Shown: positions 23,753-33,387 of the stretch, piece after piece
Layout: every line of letters starts with the position of its first letter
How positions within the stretch are numbered: the stretch's first letter is position 1
Assembly (NCBI GenBank): GCA_965247355.1
Contig: OZ252011.1
Span: forward strand, 496,001 to 560,000
DNA length: 64,000 nucleotides
Direction of reading: 5' to 3'
Source of the DNA: RHLJ01 sp965247355
Lineage (GTDB): Bacteria; Bacteroidota; Rhodothermia; Balneolales; Balneolaceae
Translations under genes and position numbers: made by a program
The notes under the pieces: model-generated
Seen by the model: only the letters and a program-made list of their open reading frames with translations
Told to the model about the DNA's origin: nothing
Databases searched by the model: none

Positions 23753-26437
23753 ATGAAATTAAAAGTTCTGCTCTCAGTCCTCACATTAAGTTTGATTACA
23801 ATTTCTGCTCAGGCACAATATGGTAAAATCAGAGGGGTAGTTACTGATGCTGAAACAGGAGAAACCATTATTGGTGCAAGTGTCTTAATTGAAGGAACAA
23901 CAAAGGGTGCTGCAACAAATATAGATGGTGAGTACATCATCCTTGCAGTAACTCCCGGTACTGTTTCTCTTCGTGTTTCTTATATAGGTTATAACACCAC
24001 GGTAATAGAGGATGTGCGAACTAATATTGACCTTACAACGCAAATTGATGTACAGCTAACGCCGGAAACTGTTGAAGGTGATGAAGTAGTGGTAGTTGCT
24101 CAAAGAGAACTTGTACGCAAGGATGTAACCGCTAGTCTTTCATCCGTTGGGGCAGAAGAAATTGAGGCAATTCCGGTAGAAGATTTTGGTGAGGTTGTGG
24201 AATTACAAGCTGGAGTGGTTGATGGTCACTTTAGGGGTGGTAGAACAGGTGAGGTTGGATACTGGGTAGATGGCGTACCTGTTACAGATGCCTATGATGG
24301 AAGTTTATCAGCAGGTGTTGAAAATTCTTCTGTTCAGGAAGTGCAGGTTGTTACCGGGGCTTTCAATGCAGAGTATGGACAGGCTATGAGTGGAATCGTA
24401 AATATCGTAACCAAAGATGGGGGGGATGAATTTACAGGTAGTGTTCACGCTTTTAGTGGAGATTATGTGTCTACAAGAGATGACATATTTACTAATATTG
24501 ATGACATTAATCCCGTATCTGTTCGGAATTTAGAAGCGAGTATAGGTGGACCAATAATTAAAGAGAAGCTTTCATTTTTTGGCTCTGTTCGTCACTTTAG
24601 CAACGAAGGTTGGTTTTATGGGCAGCAACGTTTTAGCCGCACTGATGTTGGAGTAAATGATTTGGGACAAATTGCACTTCTCGATACTACAGGATCCGGA
24701 AGTGGTGAGTTTGTAAGTATGAATCCATACAGTAAAATTAATGGCCAGCTAAAGCTTACCTGGAATGTCGTTAAAGGGTTTAAAATTGCTGTAAATGGTA
24801 TTTATGGGACTGATAATTCCGTGGGTGGGTATGATCATACCAATAAGTTTCTCCCTAACTTTGCACGAGATCAGTTTTCTACAAACAGAAGTTTTTATGT
24901 GAAAGCAACGCATCTGCTTTCTAATTCTACATTTTATGATTTCAGTCTCTCAAATAGTTACAAGCATTTCGAATCTTATGTATTTGAGGATCCTTTTGAT
25001 GATCGGTACTTGCCAAATGATTACGCAGGAATTCGTGCCAGTAATGTAGTGTCGAATTTTAGAATCGGTGGGACAGATAACGGTCGGTATGAAAGAGAAA
25101 CCAATACCTACATCGCCAAGTTTGATTTGACCAGTCAGGTGGATAACCAGAATCAGGTTAAAATGGGGTTGGAATTTCGCCAGCATAATTTGAAGGAGCA
25201 GAGCTTTACTTCTATTGTATTTGATGAGACAAGCGGAGTAGTTGGTTTATTCGATAATGGTTCCTTTGATGTTGATCCATTTGAATTTTCGGGATACATC
25301 CAGGATAAAGTTGAGGTTGGAAATCTTATTATTAACGCCGGAGTACGTTTCGATTATTTTGATGCGAACTTCCGAGTATTCAGAGATCCAACAGATCCAT
25401 CTGTTGTTTTTGCTGAGCAACGTCCTAGTGATTTAAGTCTGGTTTACGAAGATTCGGAGCCAACCTATAAATTCAGTCCGCGTTTAGGGATTGCGTTCCC
25501 GGTATCAGACGGTGGAGTGGTTCACTTTTCATATGGTCACTTTTTCCAGATTCCTAATTTCTCACTTCTTTATCAGAATCCATATTTCAGACTTAATAGT
25601 GGTGGATCAGGCCTGATTGGGCTATTAGGAAATGCCAACCTGAAACCGCAAAAAACGGTAAACGGTGAGCTTGGGTATAAGCAGGAATTAAGTTCTAGTT
25701 CAGCAATAGAAATAACGGCTTTCTTCCGTGATATCCGTAACCTGGCAGGTACAGCCACAGATGCAGTAGCAGTACAAGGCACATCTGCACGTTATGGAAT
25801 CATCACAAATTCAGATTTCGGGTTTATCAAAGGAGTTGTACTAGCCTTCGATCAAAGTTTCGGACGTAACATTTTTATGTCTGCAGATTATACGTTCCAA
25901 ATTGCTGAAGGAAACTCTTCGGATCCATCTCAGGCATATAATGCAGCGGCGGCGAAAACGGAATTGGAAAAAATAATTGTACCATTGAACTGGGATCAGT
26001 TACATACACTTAATATAACTGGGTCATACCGAACTAGTACAGGGTGGGGTGCTGCAGCTATATTTACCTCAGGATCCGGATTCCCATATACTCCTGATTT
26101 TTCAAGTGTAACCACTAGTATTACTCCTCCATCAGAAATTGCACTGAATAGTTCACGGCGTCCATTTATCTATAACCTGGATATTAATGTGACCAAAGAT
26201 ATAGAACTTTCCGGATCTCAAAGTATTCAGATTTATGGAAGAGTAGATAATCTATTAGACCGTGGGAATGAGCGTGGGGTATTTGGAGATACAGGAAGGG
26301 CTACATACTCACTCTATAAAAATGAAGATGCCAAAACCTTTTTTGGTGATCAGTTCTACCTCGATCAAAATTACATTCGCCCTGATTTTTATAACGAGCC
26401 GAGAAGAGTTGTTTTCGGTTTCAGATATAGATTTTAA
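23753..26437 (+). CDS. TonB-dependent outer-membrane receptor, likely for maltodextrins
   Basis: The protein has 894 residues. Signal peptide 1-22 (ends AQAQ), then a carboxypeptidase-regulatory-like beta domain about 25-105 (GVVTDAETGETIIGASV). The plug domain follows, about 110-235 (SVQEVQVVTGAFNAEYGQAMSGIVNIVTKDGG), and a 22-strand barrel ends in the aromatic VVFGFRYRF. It imports a ligand across the outer membrane using TonB energy. It opens the starch block directly behind the LacI-type operator, so oligosaccharide uptake is the likely task. Unlike SusC it is not followed by a SusD lipoprotein and is shorter than most SusC proteins. The next gene begins 27 bp after. Confidence 0.9.
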   Translation: MKLKVLLSVLTLSLITISAQAQYGKIRGVVTDAETGETIIGASVLIEGTTKGAATNIDGEYIILAVTPGTVSLRVSYIGYNTTVIEDVRTNIDLTTQIDVQLTPETVEGDEVVVVAQRELVRKDVTASLSSVGAEEIEAIPVEDFGEVVELQAGVVDGHFRGGRTGEVGYWVDGVPVTDAYDGSLSAGVENSSVQEVQVVTGAFNAEYGQAMSGIVNIVTKDGGDEFTGSVHAFSGDYVSTRDDIFTNIDDINPVSVRNLEASIGGPIIKEKLSFFGSVRHFSNEGWFYGQQRFSRTDVGVNDLGQIALLDTTGSGSGEFVSMNPYSKINGQLKLTWNVVKGFKIAVNGIYGTDNSVGGYDHTNKFLPNFARDQFSTNRSFYVKATHLLSNSTFYDFSLSNSYKHFESYVFEDPFDDRYLPNDYAGIRASNVVSNFRIGGTDNGRYERETNTYIAKFDLTSQVDNQNQVKMGLEFRQHNLKEQSFTSIVFDETSGVVGLFDNGSFDVDPFEFSGYIQDKVEVGNLIINAGVRFDYFDANFRVFRDPTDPSVVFAEQRPSDLSLVYEDSEPTYKFSPRLGIAFPVSDGGVVHFSYGHFFQIPNFSLLYQNPYFRLNSGGSGLIGLLGNANLKPQKTVNGELGYKQELSSSSAIEITAFFRDIRNLAGTATDAVAVQGTSARYGIITNSDFGFIKGVVLAFDQSFGRNIFMSADYTFQIAEGNSSDPSQAYNAAAAKTELEKIIVPLNWDQLHTLNITGSYRTSTGWGAAAIFTSGSGFPYTPDFSSVTTSITPPSEIALNSSRRPFIYNLDINVTKDIELSGSQSIQIYGRVDNLLDRGNERGVFGDTGRATYSLYKNEDAKTFFGDQFYLDQNYIRPDFYNEPRRVVFGFRYRF

Positions 26438-26464
26438 GATCAAAAAATTTAATAAAGCCTAACC

Positions 26465-29400
26465 ATGATATTTAAAAAGCTATTAAGCATTTGTATTATC
26501 TCATTTATTGCTCAGGGAGCGGTTGTTGTAGCACAACAGGCTTCAATACCGGAGTTTTTAAGAGATCCTCAATACAGATCTAGCCGTAACTTTGAAAAAA
26601 GCTCTACCTCTGATGGAAATCGTGTATTAATTACCTTCTTTAATACAGGCTTATTAGGTGGGGTTGGTGAAGCTCGTGGTGAGTGGCCAAGAGGTTCTGA
26701 TGTGAACTATGTTGGAGACGTTTCTCCTGTTATAGCATTAGAAGTTCCTGTTGATACCGACAATGATGGTATAGCCGACACGCTGGTTCAACATACACTT
26801 ACGAATCGTGGACCGAGAGCAGGTCAGGGACCAAGACCAGGCGAGACAGATTTCTGGGGATTTGAACCAATGGGTGGTTTTGCAAATAATGATGGAGTAA
26901 ATGATCGCCCAGCTATTAGTACAGATCCAAATACCTGGCCGGAAAGATGGCCGGACCAACCTGATTGGGTAGATCCATCCGGGGATGTAGAATGGAACGG
27001 TTTTTTTGGTCGTGATATCTTTAATGCTGATTTCGAAACTTACTTCTGGACCGATGACCATAACGATCGTTTCATGCAGGAGCGCTATGGGTTTTATCCG
27101 GATTCAACCGATGAAACCAGAAATGGGCAAGGTCTTGCAATGGGAATTCGCGGATTGCAATGGAGTCAATTCCTTGCTCAGGACGCAATGTTCTATATCT
27201 ATGAGTTGACTAACACAAGTACTACTACATATCCAAGAGTATCCGTAGGATTAGCTGTTGGTACGGCTGCCGGAGAAAGTGGAATTAGCGGTAGTGGAGA
27301 TACTCAGGACGATTTGGCTTTCTTTGATCAGGCAAACCGAATTGTGTATTCATGGGATTCGGATGCAACCAATGCTGATGGAAATCCTGTAGGTTATGTT
27401 GGATATGCTTTTATGGAAAGTCCGGGTGATCCTAATGATGGCATTGATAACGATGGTGATGGAGATCCCTCAGAATTAAATGTAGATGGATTCCCATATG
27501 TTAACCCCACTTTGGCAGGTACTAATAACATTTTTGTGAGTGCTGATTTTGAGCCTAGAACAATCAATGAGGGAGATCCATTGATTCTTATCGATCAACA
27601 AACCGGTGAGCGATCTAAGGTATTTATGCCAAACGGACCTTTAACAGTAGTATCTCAGGGTTATACTTATAACCTGACTCCCGGAATTACGATTGAAGAA
27701 GCAAAAGAAGAAATTCAGGGGCAAATTGATCGAATTACGGTAACTGAAAAGAATCTTATTGATGAAGATCTGGATGGAGTAATTGATGAAGATGTTTTTC
27801 TTCATTTCGAAAGGCGTCAGCAGGCAATTACAGGAGAAGTTATTACACTTCCTGCACTCCGCTATAAAAACTATGTAGGCTTTGCAGAAGCAGTTGGTGA
27901 AGGAGATGGAACCCAGCAAGATTCTATTGAATTTGGACTTCTGAATAACATGATCGATGAGGCCGGTGATGATGGAATTGACAACGATGGTGACTGGGAT
28001 CCAATAACTAATGATGTAGGTGCCGACGGTAGAGCGGGCACCGGTGATGAAGGAGAGGGCGATGGACGACCTACCAACGGAGAGCCAAATTTTGACGCCT
28101 TGGATAAAGATGAAACCGATCAGGTGGGACTTTCCAGTTTTTACTATTTCACTCCCCCGGGTGCTGTTCGATTTAATGATGATGCACAGGTTTGGAGTGC
28201 TATGTCACCTGGATTCTTCACCACGAATAACGAATTACAGCAACAGCAGGCAAATGGTGGAATTGATGGTGACTTTATTTTCAGTTCTGGATATTTCCGG
28301 CTGGAACCGGGTCAAACTCTACGGTTTTCTTTGGCTATGGTATTTGGTGAAGATTTAGCAAATATTACAAATAACGTAACGACCATTCAGGAAATCTATG
28401 ACCGTAACTACAACTTTGCCCGTCCACCAGAGAAGCCAACACTAAAAGCAGCTGTTGGAGACGAAAAGGTAACCTTATACTGGAATAGTATAGCTGAGCA
28501 AAGCGAAGATCCGGTTTTAGGTCAGGATTTTGAGGGATATAAAATTTTCAAAAGTACAGATCCAAACTTCCTTGATCCTGATAGAATTACTGACGCATTT
28601 GGCAACGATGCATTGTTAAAACCAATCGCTCAGTTTGATTTGGATAACGGAATCAATGGTCTTTGGCAGGCAGCTGAGGATACTTCATCCGCTATAGATG
28701 ATCCATCATATGTTTATAACCCTGATCTAGCCGATCGTGTTCGGGGAGTTCCATTCTATTTAGGTGATGATACCGGATTGGAGCACTCATATGTTGATAC
28801 CAACGTGGTAAATGGTCAGAAGTATTACTACGCATTAGCAAGTTATGATCGGGGAAGTATTGACTTCTATCCGGCTGAGAATAATTTCTCTGTAACTGTT
28901 CGGGAAGATGGCTCTGTAATCACTGATATAAATGTAGTGGAAGTAGAACCAAACACTTCAGTTCTGGGCTATCAGGCTGGTAACGTGGCAGGAGAAATTA
29001 CTCAGAATTCAGGTTCTGCAACTGGAGAAGTATTTATAGAAGTATTAGATCCTTTATTCTTAGGAGATAATACTGAGTATCAAATTACTTTTGATGGAAC
29101 CGATGAATTGCAGGCATCAACCTACTCAGTGACAGCAGGTGGGAATTTAATTCTTGAAGATGCCGAAATTTCAGATTCTGAATCGAATATTTTTGACGGA
29201 ATGCGGGTGGCTTTCCAAAATGATCCTAACCGTGTTGATGCGGATAATTCTTCCTGGAATGAACCGGAAGGCATGATTGAGGTATTAGTTCGGGAAGGCA
29301 CCTTAAGTAATAGTCCATTCTGGCAGTTTGAGGGGATAAGAGCCCCTTATGATTATGAGATAATTTTTTCAGATGAGATTATAGCTACTTCACTCGATAC

Positions 29401-30088
29401 TGTAAATGGATCTGGTTTTCAGGCGCGAAATACTCCATCTGTACAAACTTATTTCAAAGTAAGAAACGCCACCAAAGGTGTAGACGTGCCATTCGCCCTT
29501 GACGAAACTCAGGGAACCGCAGATGGAAGATTAGGAGACAGAGAATTCGTCTATATATACGATTCCTTTGGAGACTCTCTTAATGCGACATATGAATTCA
29601 GAATCAGATATGAAAGCATTATTGGTCAGGGGCGAGTTCCAACTGGTGATTTACCTGAAGATGGCGATATATATACGATCCGGACTTATAAATCTTTCCG
29701 CTCGAATGATAATTACACATTCACTACAACTGCATCAGATGTGGATGAGGATGCCGCCAAGTCTGAACTGGATTTAGTTAGAGTAGTGCCTAATCCTTAT
29801 GTAGCTGCGGCCAGTTGGGAAGGAAAGTTACCCCCAACAATTACGAGTGGACGTGGGGAGCGAAAAATTCAATTTCAAAACGTACCGTCGGGATCAGTAA
29901 TTCGCATCTTTAGTGTACGTGGAGACCTGGTTAGAGAACTAAGGCACGAAAATACAATTGATCGTGGCTTTGTGGACTGGGATTTGAAAACGAGGGAAAA
30001 CCTTGAGGTAGCTTACGGAGTGTACTATTACCATTTAGAAGCTCCCGGAGTAGGAACAAAAACTGGAAAGATTGCACTTATCAAATAA
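26465..30088 (+). CDS. Giant secreted protein with Ca-loop repeats and C-terminal sorting domain
   Basis: The protein has 1207 residues with a signal peptide ending VVVAQQ. It holds several Asp-rich loops of the EF-hand/thrombospondin-3 type: DTDNDGIADT (about 98), DGIDNDGDGDP (about 321), DEDLDGVIDED (about 436) and DGIDNDGDWDP (about 500). These probably bind calcium. A fibronectin-III-like unit lies near 655-800 (PTLKAAVGDEKVTLYWNS, GYKIFKSTDP). The last 90 residues (VVPNPYVAAASW, IRIFSVRGDLVREL, GVYYYHLEA, TGKIALIK) form a FlgD/T9SS-like sorting domain. It is probably exported by T9SS and held at the surface. The place between the receptor and a PorV-like barrel suggests a substrate-binding role, but no known binding module is visible. 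Confidence 0.8.
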   Translation: MIFKKLLSICIISFIAQGAVVVAQQASIPEFLRDPQYRSSRNFEKSSTSDGNRVLITFFNTGLLGGVGEARGEWPRGSDVNYVGDVSPVIALEVPVDTDNDGIADTLVQHTLTNRGPRAGQGPRPGETDFWGFEPMGGFANNDGVNDRPAISTDPNTWPERWPDQPDWVDPSGDVEWNGFFGRDIFNADFETYFWTDDHNDRFMQERYGFYPDSTDETRNGQGLAMGIRGLQWSQFLAQDAMFYIYELTNTSTTTYPRVSVGLAVGTAAGESGISGSGDTQDDLAFFDQANRIVYSWDSDATNADGNPVGYVGYAFMESPGDPNDGIDNDGDGDPSELNVDGFPYVNPTLAGTNNIFVSADFEPRTINEGDPLILIDQQTGERSKVFMPNGPLTVVSQGYTYNLTPGITIEEAKEEIQGQIDRITVTEKNLIDEDLDGVIDEDVFLHFERRQQAITGEVITLPALRYKNYVGFAEAVGEGDGTQQDSIEFGLLNNMIDEAGDDGIDNDGDWDPITNDVGADGRAGTGDEGEGDGRPTNGEPNFDALDKDETDQVGLSSFYYFTPPGAVRFNDDAQVWSAMSPGFFTTNNELQQQQANGGIDGDFIFSSGYFRLEPGQTLRFSLAMVFGEDLANITNNVTTIQEIYDRNYNFARPPEKPTLKAAVGDEKVTLYWNSIAEQSEDPVLGQDFEGYKIFKSTDPNFLDPDRITDAFGNDALLKPIAQFDLDNGINGLWQAAEDTSSAIDDPSYVYNPDLADRVRGVPFYLGDDTGLEHSYVDTNVVNGQKYYYALASYDRGSIDFYPAENNFSVTVREDGSVITDINVVEVEPNTSVLGYQAGNVAGEITQNSGSATGEVFIEVLDPLFLGDNTEYQITFDGTDELQASTYSVTAGGNLILEDAEISDSESNIFDGMRVAFQNDPNRVDADNSSWNEPEGMIEVLVREGTLSNSPFWQFEGIRAPYDYEIIFSDEIIATSLDTVNGSGFQARNTPSVQTYFKVRNATKGVDVPFALDETQGTADGRLGDREFVYIYDSFGDSLNATYEFRIRYESIIGQGRVPTGDLPEDGDIYTIRTYKSFRSNDNYTFTTTASDVDEDAAKSELDLVRVVPNPYVAAASWEGKLPPTITSGRGERKIQFQNVPSGSVIRIFSVRGDLVRELRHENTIDRGFVDWDLKTRENLEVAYGVYYYHLEAPGVGTKTGKIALIK

Positions 30089-30094
30089 TCAGCT

Positions 30095-31126
30095 ATGAAT
30101 CTATTTAGTAAAACTTTCAAAATTAGTGCACTTACAGTTATAACTCTTATCGGGTTCGTAGGTGAAAGTTACGGGCAGGATAAGGTTGGTAGTACTGCTG
30201 CCCAATTTCTGGGAATAACTTCAGGAGCGAGAGCATCTGCAATGGGTAGTGCTTATGTAGCTTTAAGTGATGACGCCAGTGGAATGTATTGGAACCCGGC
30301 AGGTTTAGTTCGCTCAGGTAATAGCTTGGTTTCTTTCTCTAATATGAACTGGTTTGTGGATACACAGATTCAGGATGCATCTGTAATTATTGATGGAAAT
30401 GATAAAGGTAAGTTTGCCCTTTCTGTACGAGGCATCAATTACGGTGATATTAATGTAACCACAATAGAGCGTCCTGAAGGTACTGGAGAGCGATTTACTC
30501 CGAAAGACCTTACCGTAGCATTTTCTTACTCAAGATTCGTTACTGATCGATTCTCGCTGGGAGCAACAGGGCGTTATGTGCAACAGAAAATATGGAATGA
30601 GTCAGCTACTGGTTTCGCTGTTGATTTAGGAATGATTTACACTACCAATTTCAAAAATCTGCGAATCGGGATGTCAATTTTGAACTTTGGTACTGATATG
30701 GCGCTAAGCGGAGATGATCTGAGAAGAGCCATTGATATTGACGAAAGTATTGAAGGAAATAATGACCGTTTGGAGGCTTTTCTTGGAGTAAAAGATTGGC
30801 CCATGCCACTAGTATTCCGAGTTGGGGTGGCAATGGATGTAGTTGATGTTGAGGACCATAAAGTTGTTTTTGCATTGGATGCCAAACACCCGAATGATAA
30901 CTCAGAAAGTATTGATGTTGGCATTGAATACGGATTTAACGATCTGATCTTCTTAAGAGGTGGATATAGAAGCTTTTTGTCTTCACAAACAGAAGATCAA
31001 AGTCTCACAACTGGTTTTGGGCTCAAATATGAATTCAGTGGTGTAAAGGCAAATTTAGGAGCCGCTTATATGACCCACGAATATTTAGATAATCCACTGA
31101 TGTGGACTATTGAAATCGAATTTTAA
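30095..31126 (+). CDS. PorV/PorQ-family outer-membrane barrel
   Basis: The protein has 343 residues with a signal peptide (LTVITLIGFVGESYG). The N-terminus has the PorV-family hallmark: A-A-Q-F-L-G-I-T-S-G-A-R-A-S-A-M-G followed by AYVALSDDASGMYWNPAGL. After that come alternating beta strands to a terminal aromatic (TIEIEF), as expected for a 14-strand FadL-like barrel. PorV carries T9SS cargo from the translocon to the attachment complex. A copy inside a carbohydrate locus, 6 bp after a putative T9SS cargo, may serve that cargo specifically; that is inference. Chromosomal core PorV would be elsewhere. Confidence 0.87.
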   Translation: MNLFSKTFKISALTVITLIGFVGESYGQDKVGSTAAQFLGITSGARASAMGSAYVALSDDASGMYWNPAGLVRSGNSLVSFSNMNWFVDTQIQDASVIIDGNDKGKFALSVRGINYGDINVTTIERPEGTGERFTPKDLTVAFSYSRFVTDRFSLGATGRYVQQKIWNESATGFAVDLGMIYTTNFKNLRIGMSILNFGTDMALSGDDLRRAIDIDESIEGNNDRLEAFLGVKDWPMPLVFRVGVAMDVVDVEDHKVVFALDAKHPNDNSESIDVGIEYGFNDLIFLRGGYRSFLSSQTEDQSLTTGFGLKYEFSGVKANLGAAYMTHEYLDNPLMWTIEIEF

Positions 31127-31133
31127 CAAAAAA

Positions 31134-31147
31134 TCTGCATATGCAGA
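31134..31147. repeat. Perfect 14-bp palindrome between starch-block genes
   Basis: TCTGCAT-ATGCAGA at 31134-31147, 8 bp after the PorV-like stop and 29 bp before the next ATG. It may be an internal operator or an RNA processing site. Confidence 0.4.
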
Positions 31148-31175
31148 AAACAATAACAATAAATAGGAGTCTAAA

Positions 31176-33314
31176 ATGACCCATGTTTACAAACAAAAAG
31201 CGTTGCTAAAAAGCGCAAGTTCGTTGCTTGGTTTGTGCTTGATAGTAATGATTTCGTTACTATCAACTAGTACAATCAAAGCTCAAAACGTATTTATTTC
31301 AGAGTACGTTGAAGGCTCAAGTAGCAATAAAGCCCTTGAAATATTCAATGGTACTTTTGGCGAATTGAATTTGTCTGAGTACATCATGTTGCGTTCAAAT
31401 AATGGCGCTGCAGGTTGGGTATCAGATACACTTCGTCTTGAAGGTACTGTTGCTCAGGGTGATGTATTTGTGATTGCAAATCCATCCGCTGATCAGGCTA
31501 TTCTAGATGTAGCTGATACTACTCATACAATGACATTTTATAATGGTGATGATGCCATTGGTTTATTCAAAATTTCCGGAACAGATACTACTTTGATTGA
31601 CCTTTTTGGGGCCCTAGGAGTTGATCCGGGAACTAATTGGTCAGTTGGGTCAGAAGGTGCAACCTCTGAATTCACTTTAGTGCGAAAGCCAACTATTTAC
31701 GTTGGGAATGCTGATTCTTTAGGTTCATTTGGAACTGATGATGCAACTTCAGAATGGATTGTATTTAGCCAAAACGATTTTTCCAATCTTGGTTCTCATA
31801 CTGTTAATTCATTCGATGTTACATTCCAGGCAGACTTAACTGGATTTATCGATTCTGCAGCATTTATCCCTGGTGAAGATTTCATTACCATGCCAGGAGC
31901 TATGAACGGTTGGGATACAAGTGCAGATACTCTTACTGATGCAGATGAGGACGGTATTTATTCTATAACCTTATCTTTATTACCAGGAGATTACAGCTGG
32001 AAATACTTCCTGCATACTGGAAGAATTCAGGGTGGATATGAAGCAGATCCTAATCGTTCAGTTACCGTTTCAAAGGATTCTACTCTTGCCGCTGTTGAGC
32101 CAGGAATTGAGTATTCTGATTTAACTGATGCCGTATTTGGTGAAGTTCAGTTGTTTTTCCAGGTTAACATGGAAGTACAAGAGTTAAGTGGAAACTTTGA
32201 CCCAAATAATGAAGAGCATAGTATTGTTGTAGCAGGTGGAATGAATGGGTGGAGTACAACTGCCAATCCATTAACTGCTAGCCAAACACAAGGCGTGTAT
32301 GAAACAACAATTACCATTCCTACTGCGGCTATTCCACAGACCTGGGCGTATAAGTTTGTCCTTAACAATGGAGAAACAGTTTGGGAAAGCGGTGACGATA
32401 AGCTTATAACCGTAACTGAAGAAAGCTTAAGTGGAGAAACTTATATCGGTGTGAATAATACCGGAACGGTTCCATTTTTTGATGGTATTACTCTGGATGA
32501 CATATTTGCTGAAGAAACAAATGTAGTTTTCGAAGTTGACCTTAGACCAGCTTACTATCATTTAGCAGATAGCTCAGAGCTACCGGAAGATGTTCAAATT
32601 AGTGGAGAAACTGGAATTGCTACATCAATTGATTTCCTTGCTGCAAATGGTCCTTTGGTAACTGGTGGAACCTGGGATACTTGGGGAGCTGGTCTTGGTG
32701 ATGATGAAGATCTTGTTCTAAACGATAATGGTGAAGATGGTGACTTAGTCGCTGGTGACAGTGTTTGGTCATTTACCCGAACTTTTGGTGTTGCAGAAGC
32801 AAAGAAAGGAACATTTAAGTTTGGTGTGAATGGTCTTGATAATGAGGCAGGAGTAGGAGCAGATCATAATGTAACTGTTGATTCAGATCGAATGTCCTTC
32901 ATCTTTGGCGCAATTGTACGTGCTGATTCTGTGTATGACGATCTTTACGATCCATACATTCTTGCTACTGAAGCAGGTCCAGTAGTAGTTCGAAGAGGTG
33001 GCGAAGATGATAATGGGATAGAAATTCCTACTGAGTTTGAAGAAACACCTGGGAAATTTGCTCTCGAGCAAAATTATCCAAACCCATTCAACCCATCTAC
33101 AAGTATTAGTTTTAACCTTCCGGTAAGCTCTCAGGTAACACTGAAAGTATACAACCTTCTTGGACAGGAAGTAGCTACTCTTGTTAATGGAAAACTTAGC
33201 TCTGGTCTTCATAGCGTAAGATTTGATGCAAGTAGCCTTTCATCTGGCATGTATCTGTACAGAATCGAAGCAGGTTCTTTCGTACAGAACAAAAAGATGA
33301 TGCTAATTAAATAA
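31176..33314 (+). CDS. Secreted lamin-tail and starch-module protein with T9SS sorting domain
   Basis: The protein has 712 residues. After a signal peptide (to about residue 36, SLLSTSTIKAQ) comes a lamin-tail domain about 37-205 (VFISEYVEGSSSNKALEIFNGT, INLSEY-like, GDVFVIANPSAD). Two starch-binding-like beta modules follow: VTFQADLT...MPGAMNGWDTSADTLT...YSWKYFLHTG and LFFQVNMEV...VVAGGMNGWSTTANPLT...WAYKFVLNNGETVW. A third related unit starts VVFEVDLRPAYYH. The last 85 residues are a textbook T9SS type A domain (NYPNPFNPST, VYNLLGQEVATLV, GMYLYRIEAG, KKMMLIK). The GMNGW modules are of the CBM48/SusE-F type that hold starch at the cell surface, so a binding role next to amylases is likely. 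Confidence 0.85.
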   Translation: MTHVYKQKALLKSASSLLGLCLIVMISLLSTSTIKAQNVFISEYVEGSSSNKALEIFNGTFGELNLSEYIMLRSNNGAAGWVSDTLRLEGTVAQGDVFVIANPSADQAILDVADTTHTMTFYNGDDAIGLFKISGTDTTLIDLFGALGVDPGTNWSVGSEGATSEFTLVRKPTIYVGNADSLGSFGTDDATSEWIVFSQNDFSNLGSHTVNSFDVTFQADLTGFIDSAAFIPGEDFITMPGAMNGWDTSADTLTDADEDGIYSITLSLLPGDYSWKYFLHTGRIQGGYEADPNRSVTVSKDSTLAAVEPGIEYSDLTDAVFGEVQLFFQVNMEVQELSGNFDPNNEEHSIVVAGGMNGWSTTANPLTASQTQGVYETTITIPTAAIPQTWAYKFVLNNGETVWESGDDKLITVTEESLSGETYIGVNNTGTVPFFDGITLDDIFAEETNVVFEVDLRPAYYHLADSSELPEDVQISGETGIATSIDFLAANGPLVTGGTWDTWGAGLGDDEDLVLNDNGEDGDLVAGDSVWSFTRTFGVAEAKKGTFKFGVNGLDNEAGVGADHNVTVDSDRMSFIFGAIVRADSVYDDLYDPYILATEAGPVVVRRGGEDDNGIEIPTEFEETPGKFALEQNYPNPFNPSTSISFNLPVSSQVTLKVYNLLGQEVATLVNGKLSSGLHSVRFDASSLSSGMYLYRIEAGSFVQNKKMMLIK

Positions 33315-33336
33315 GATTACTTAATAAGTCTTTTCT

Positions 33337-33362
33337 CGCAGGTACCCTGACCGGTACCTGCG
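33337..33362. repeat. 10-bp GC-rich hairpin between the T9SS gene and the LacI gene
   Basis: CGCAGGTACC (33337-33346), loop CTGACC, GGTACCTGCG (33353-33362): all ten pairs match. Only a weak AT tail follows (TATTTAAATTAAAA), so it may be a partial terminator that lowers expression of the genes downstream, an RNA stabiliser for those upstream, or an operator for LacI. It lies 25 bp before the GTG start. Confidence 0.6.
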
Positions 33363-33387
33363 TATTTAAATTAAAAAGAATCAGCCA

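Noticed and set aside
33337..33362. Hairpin before the LacI gene as a strong terminator
   Set aside because: The stem is perfect but lacks a proper U-tract, and the amylase genes downstream belong to the same block; it is kept only as a repeat.
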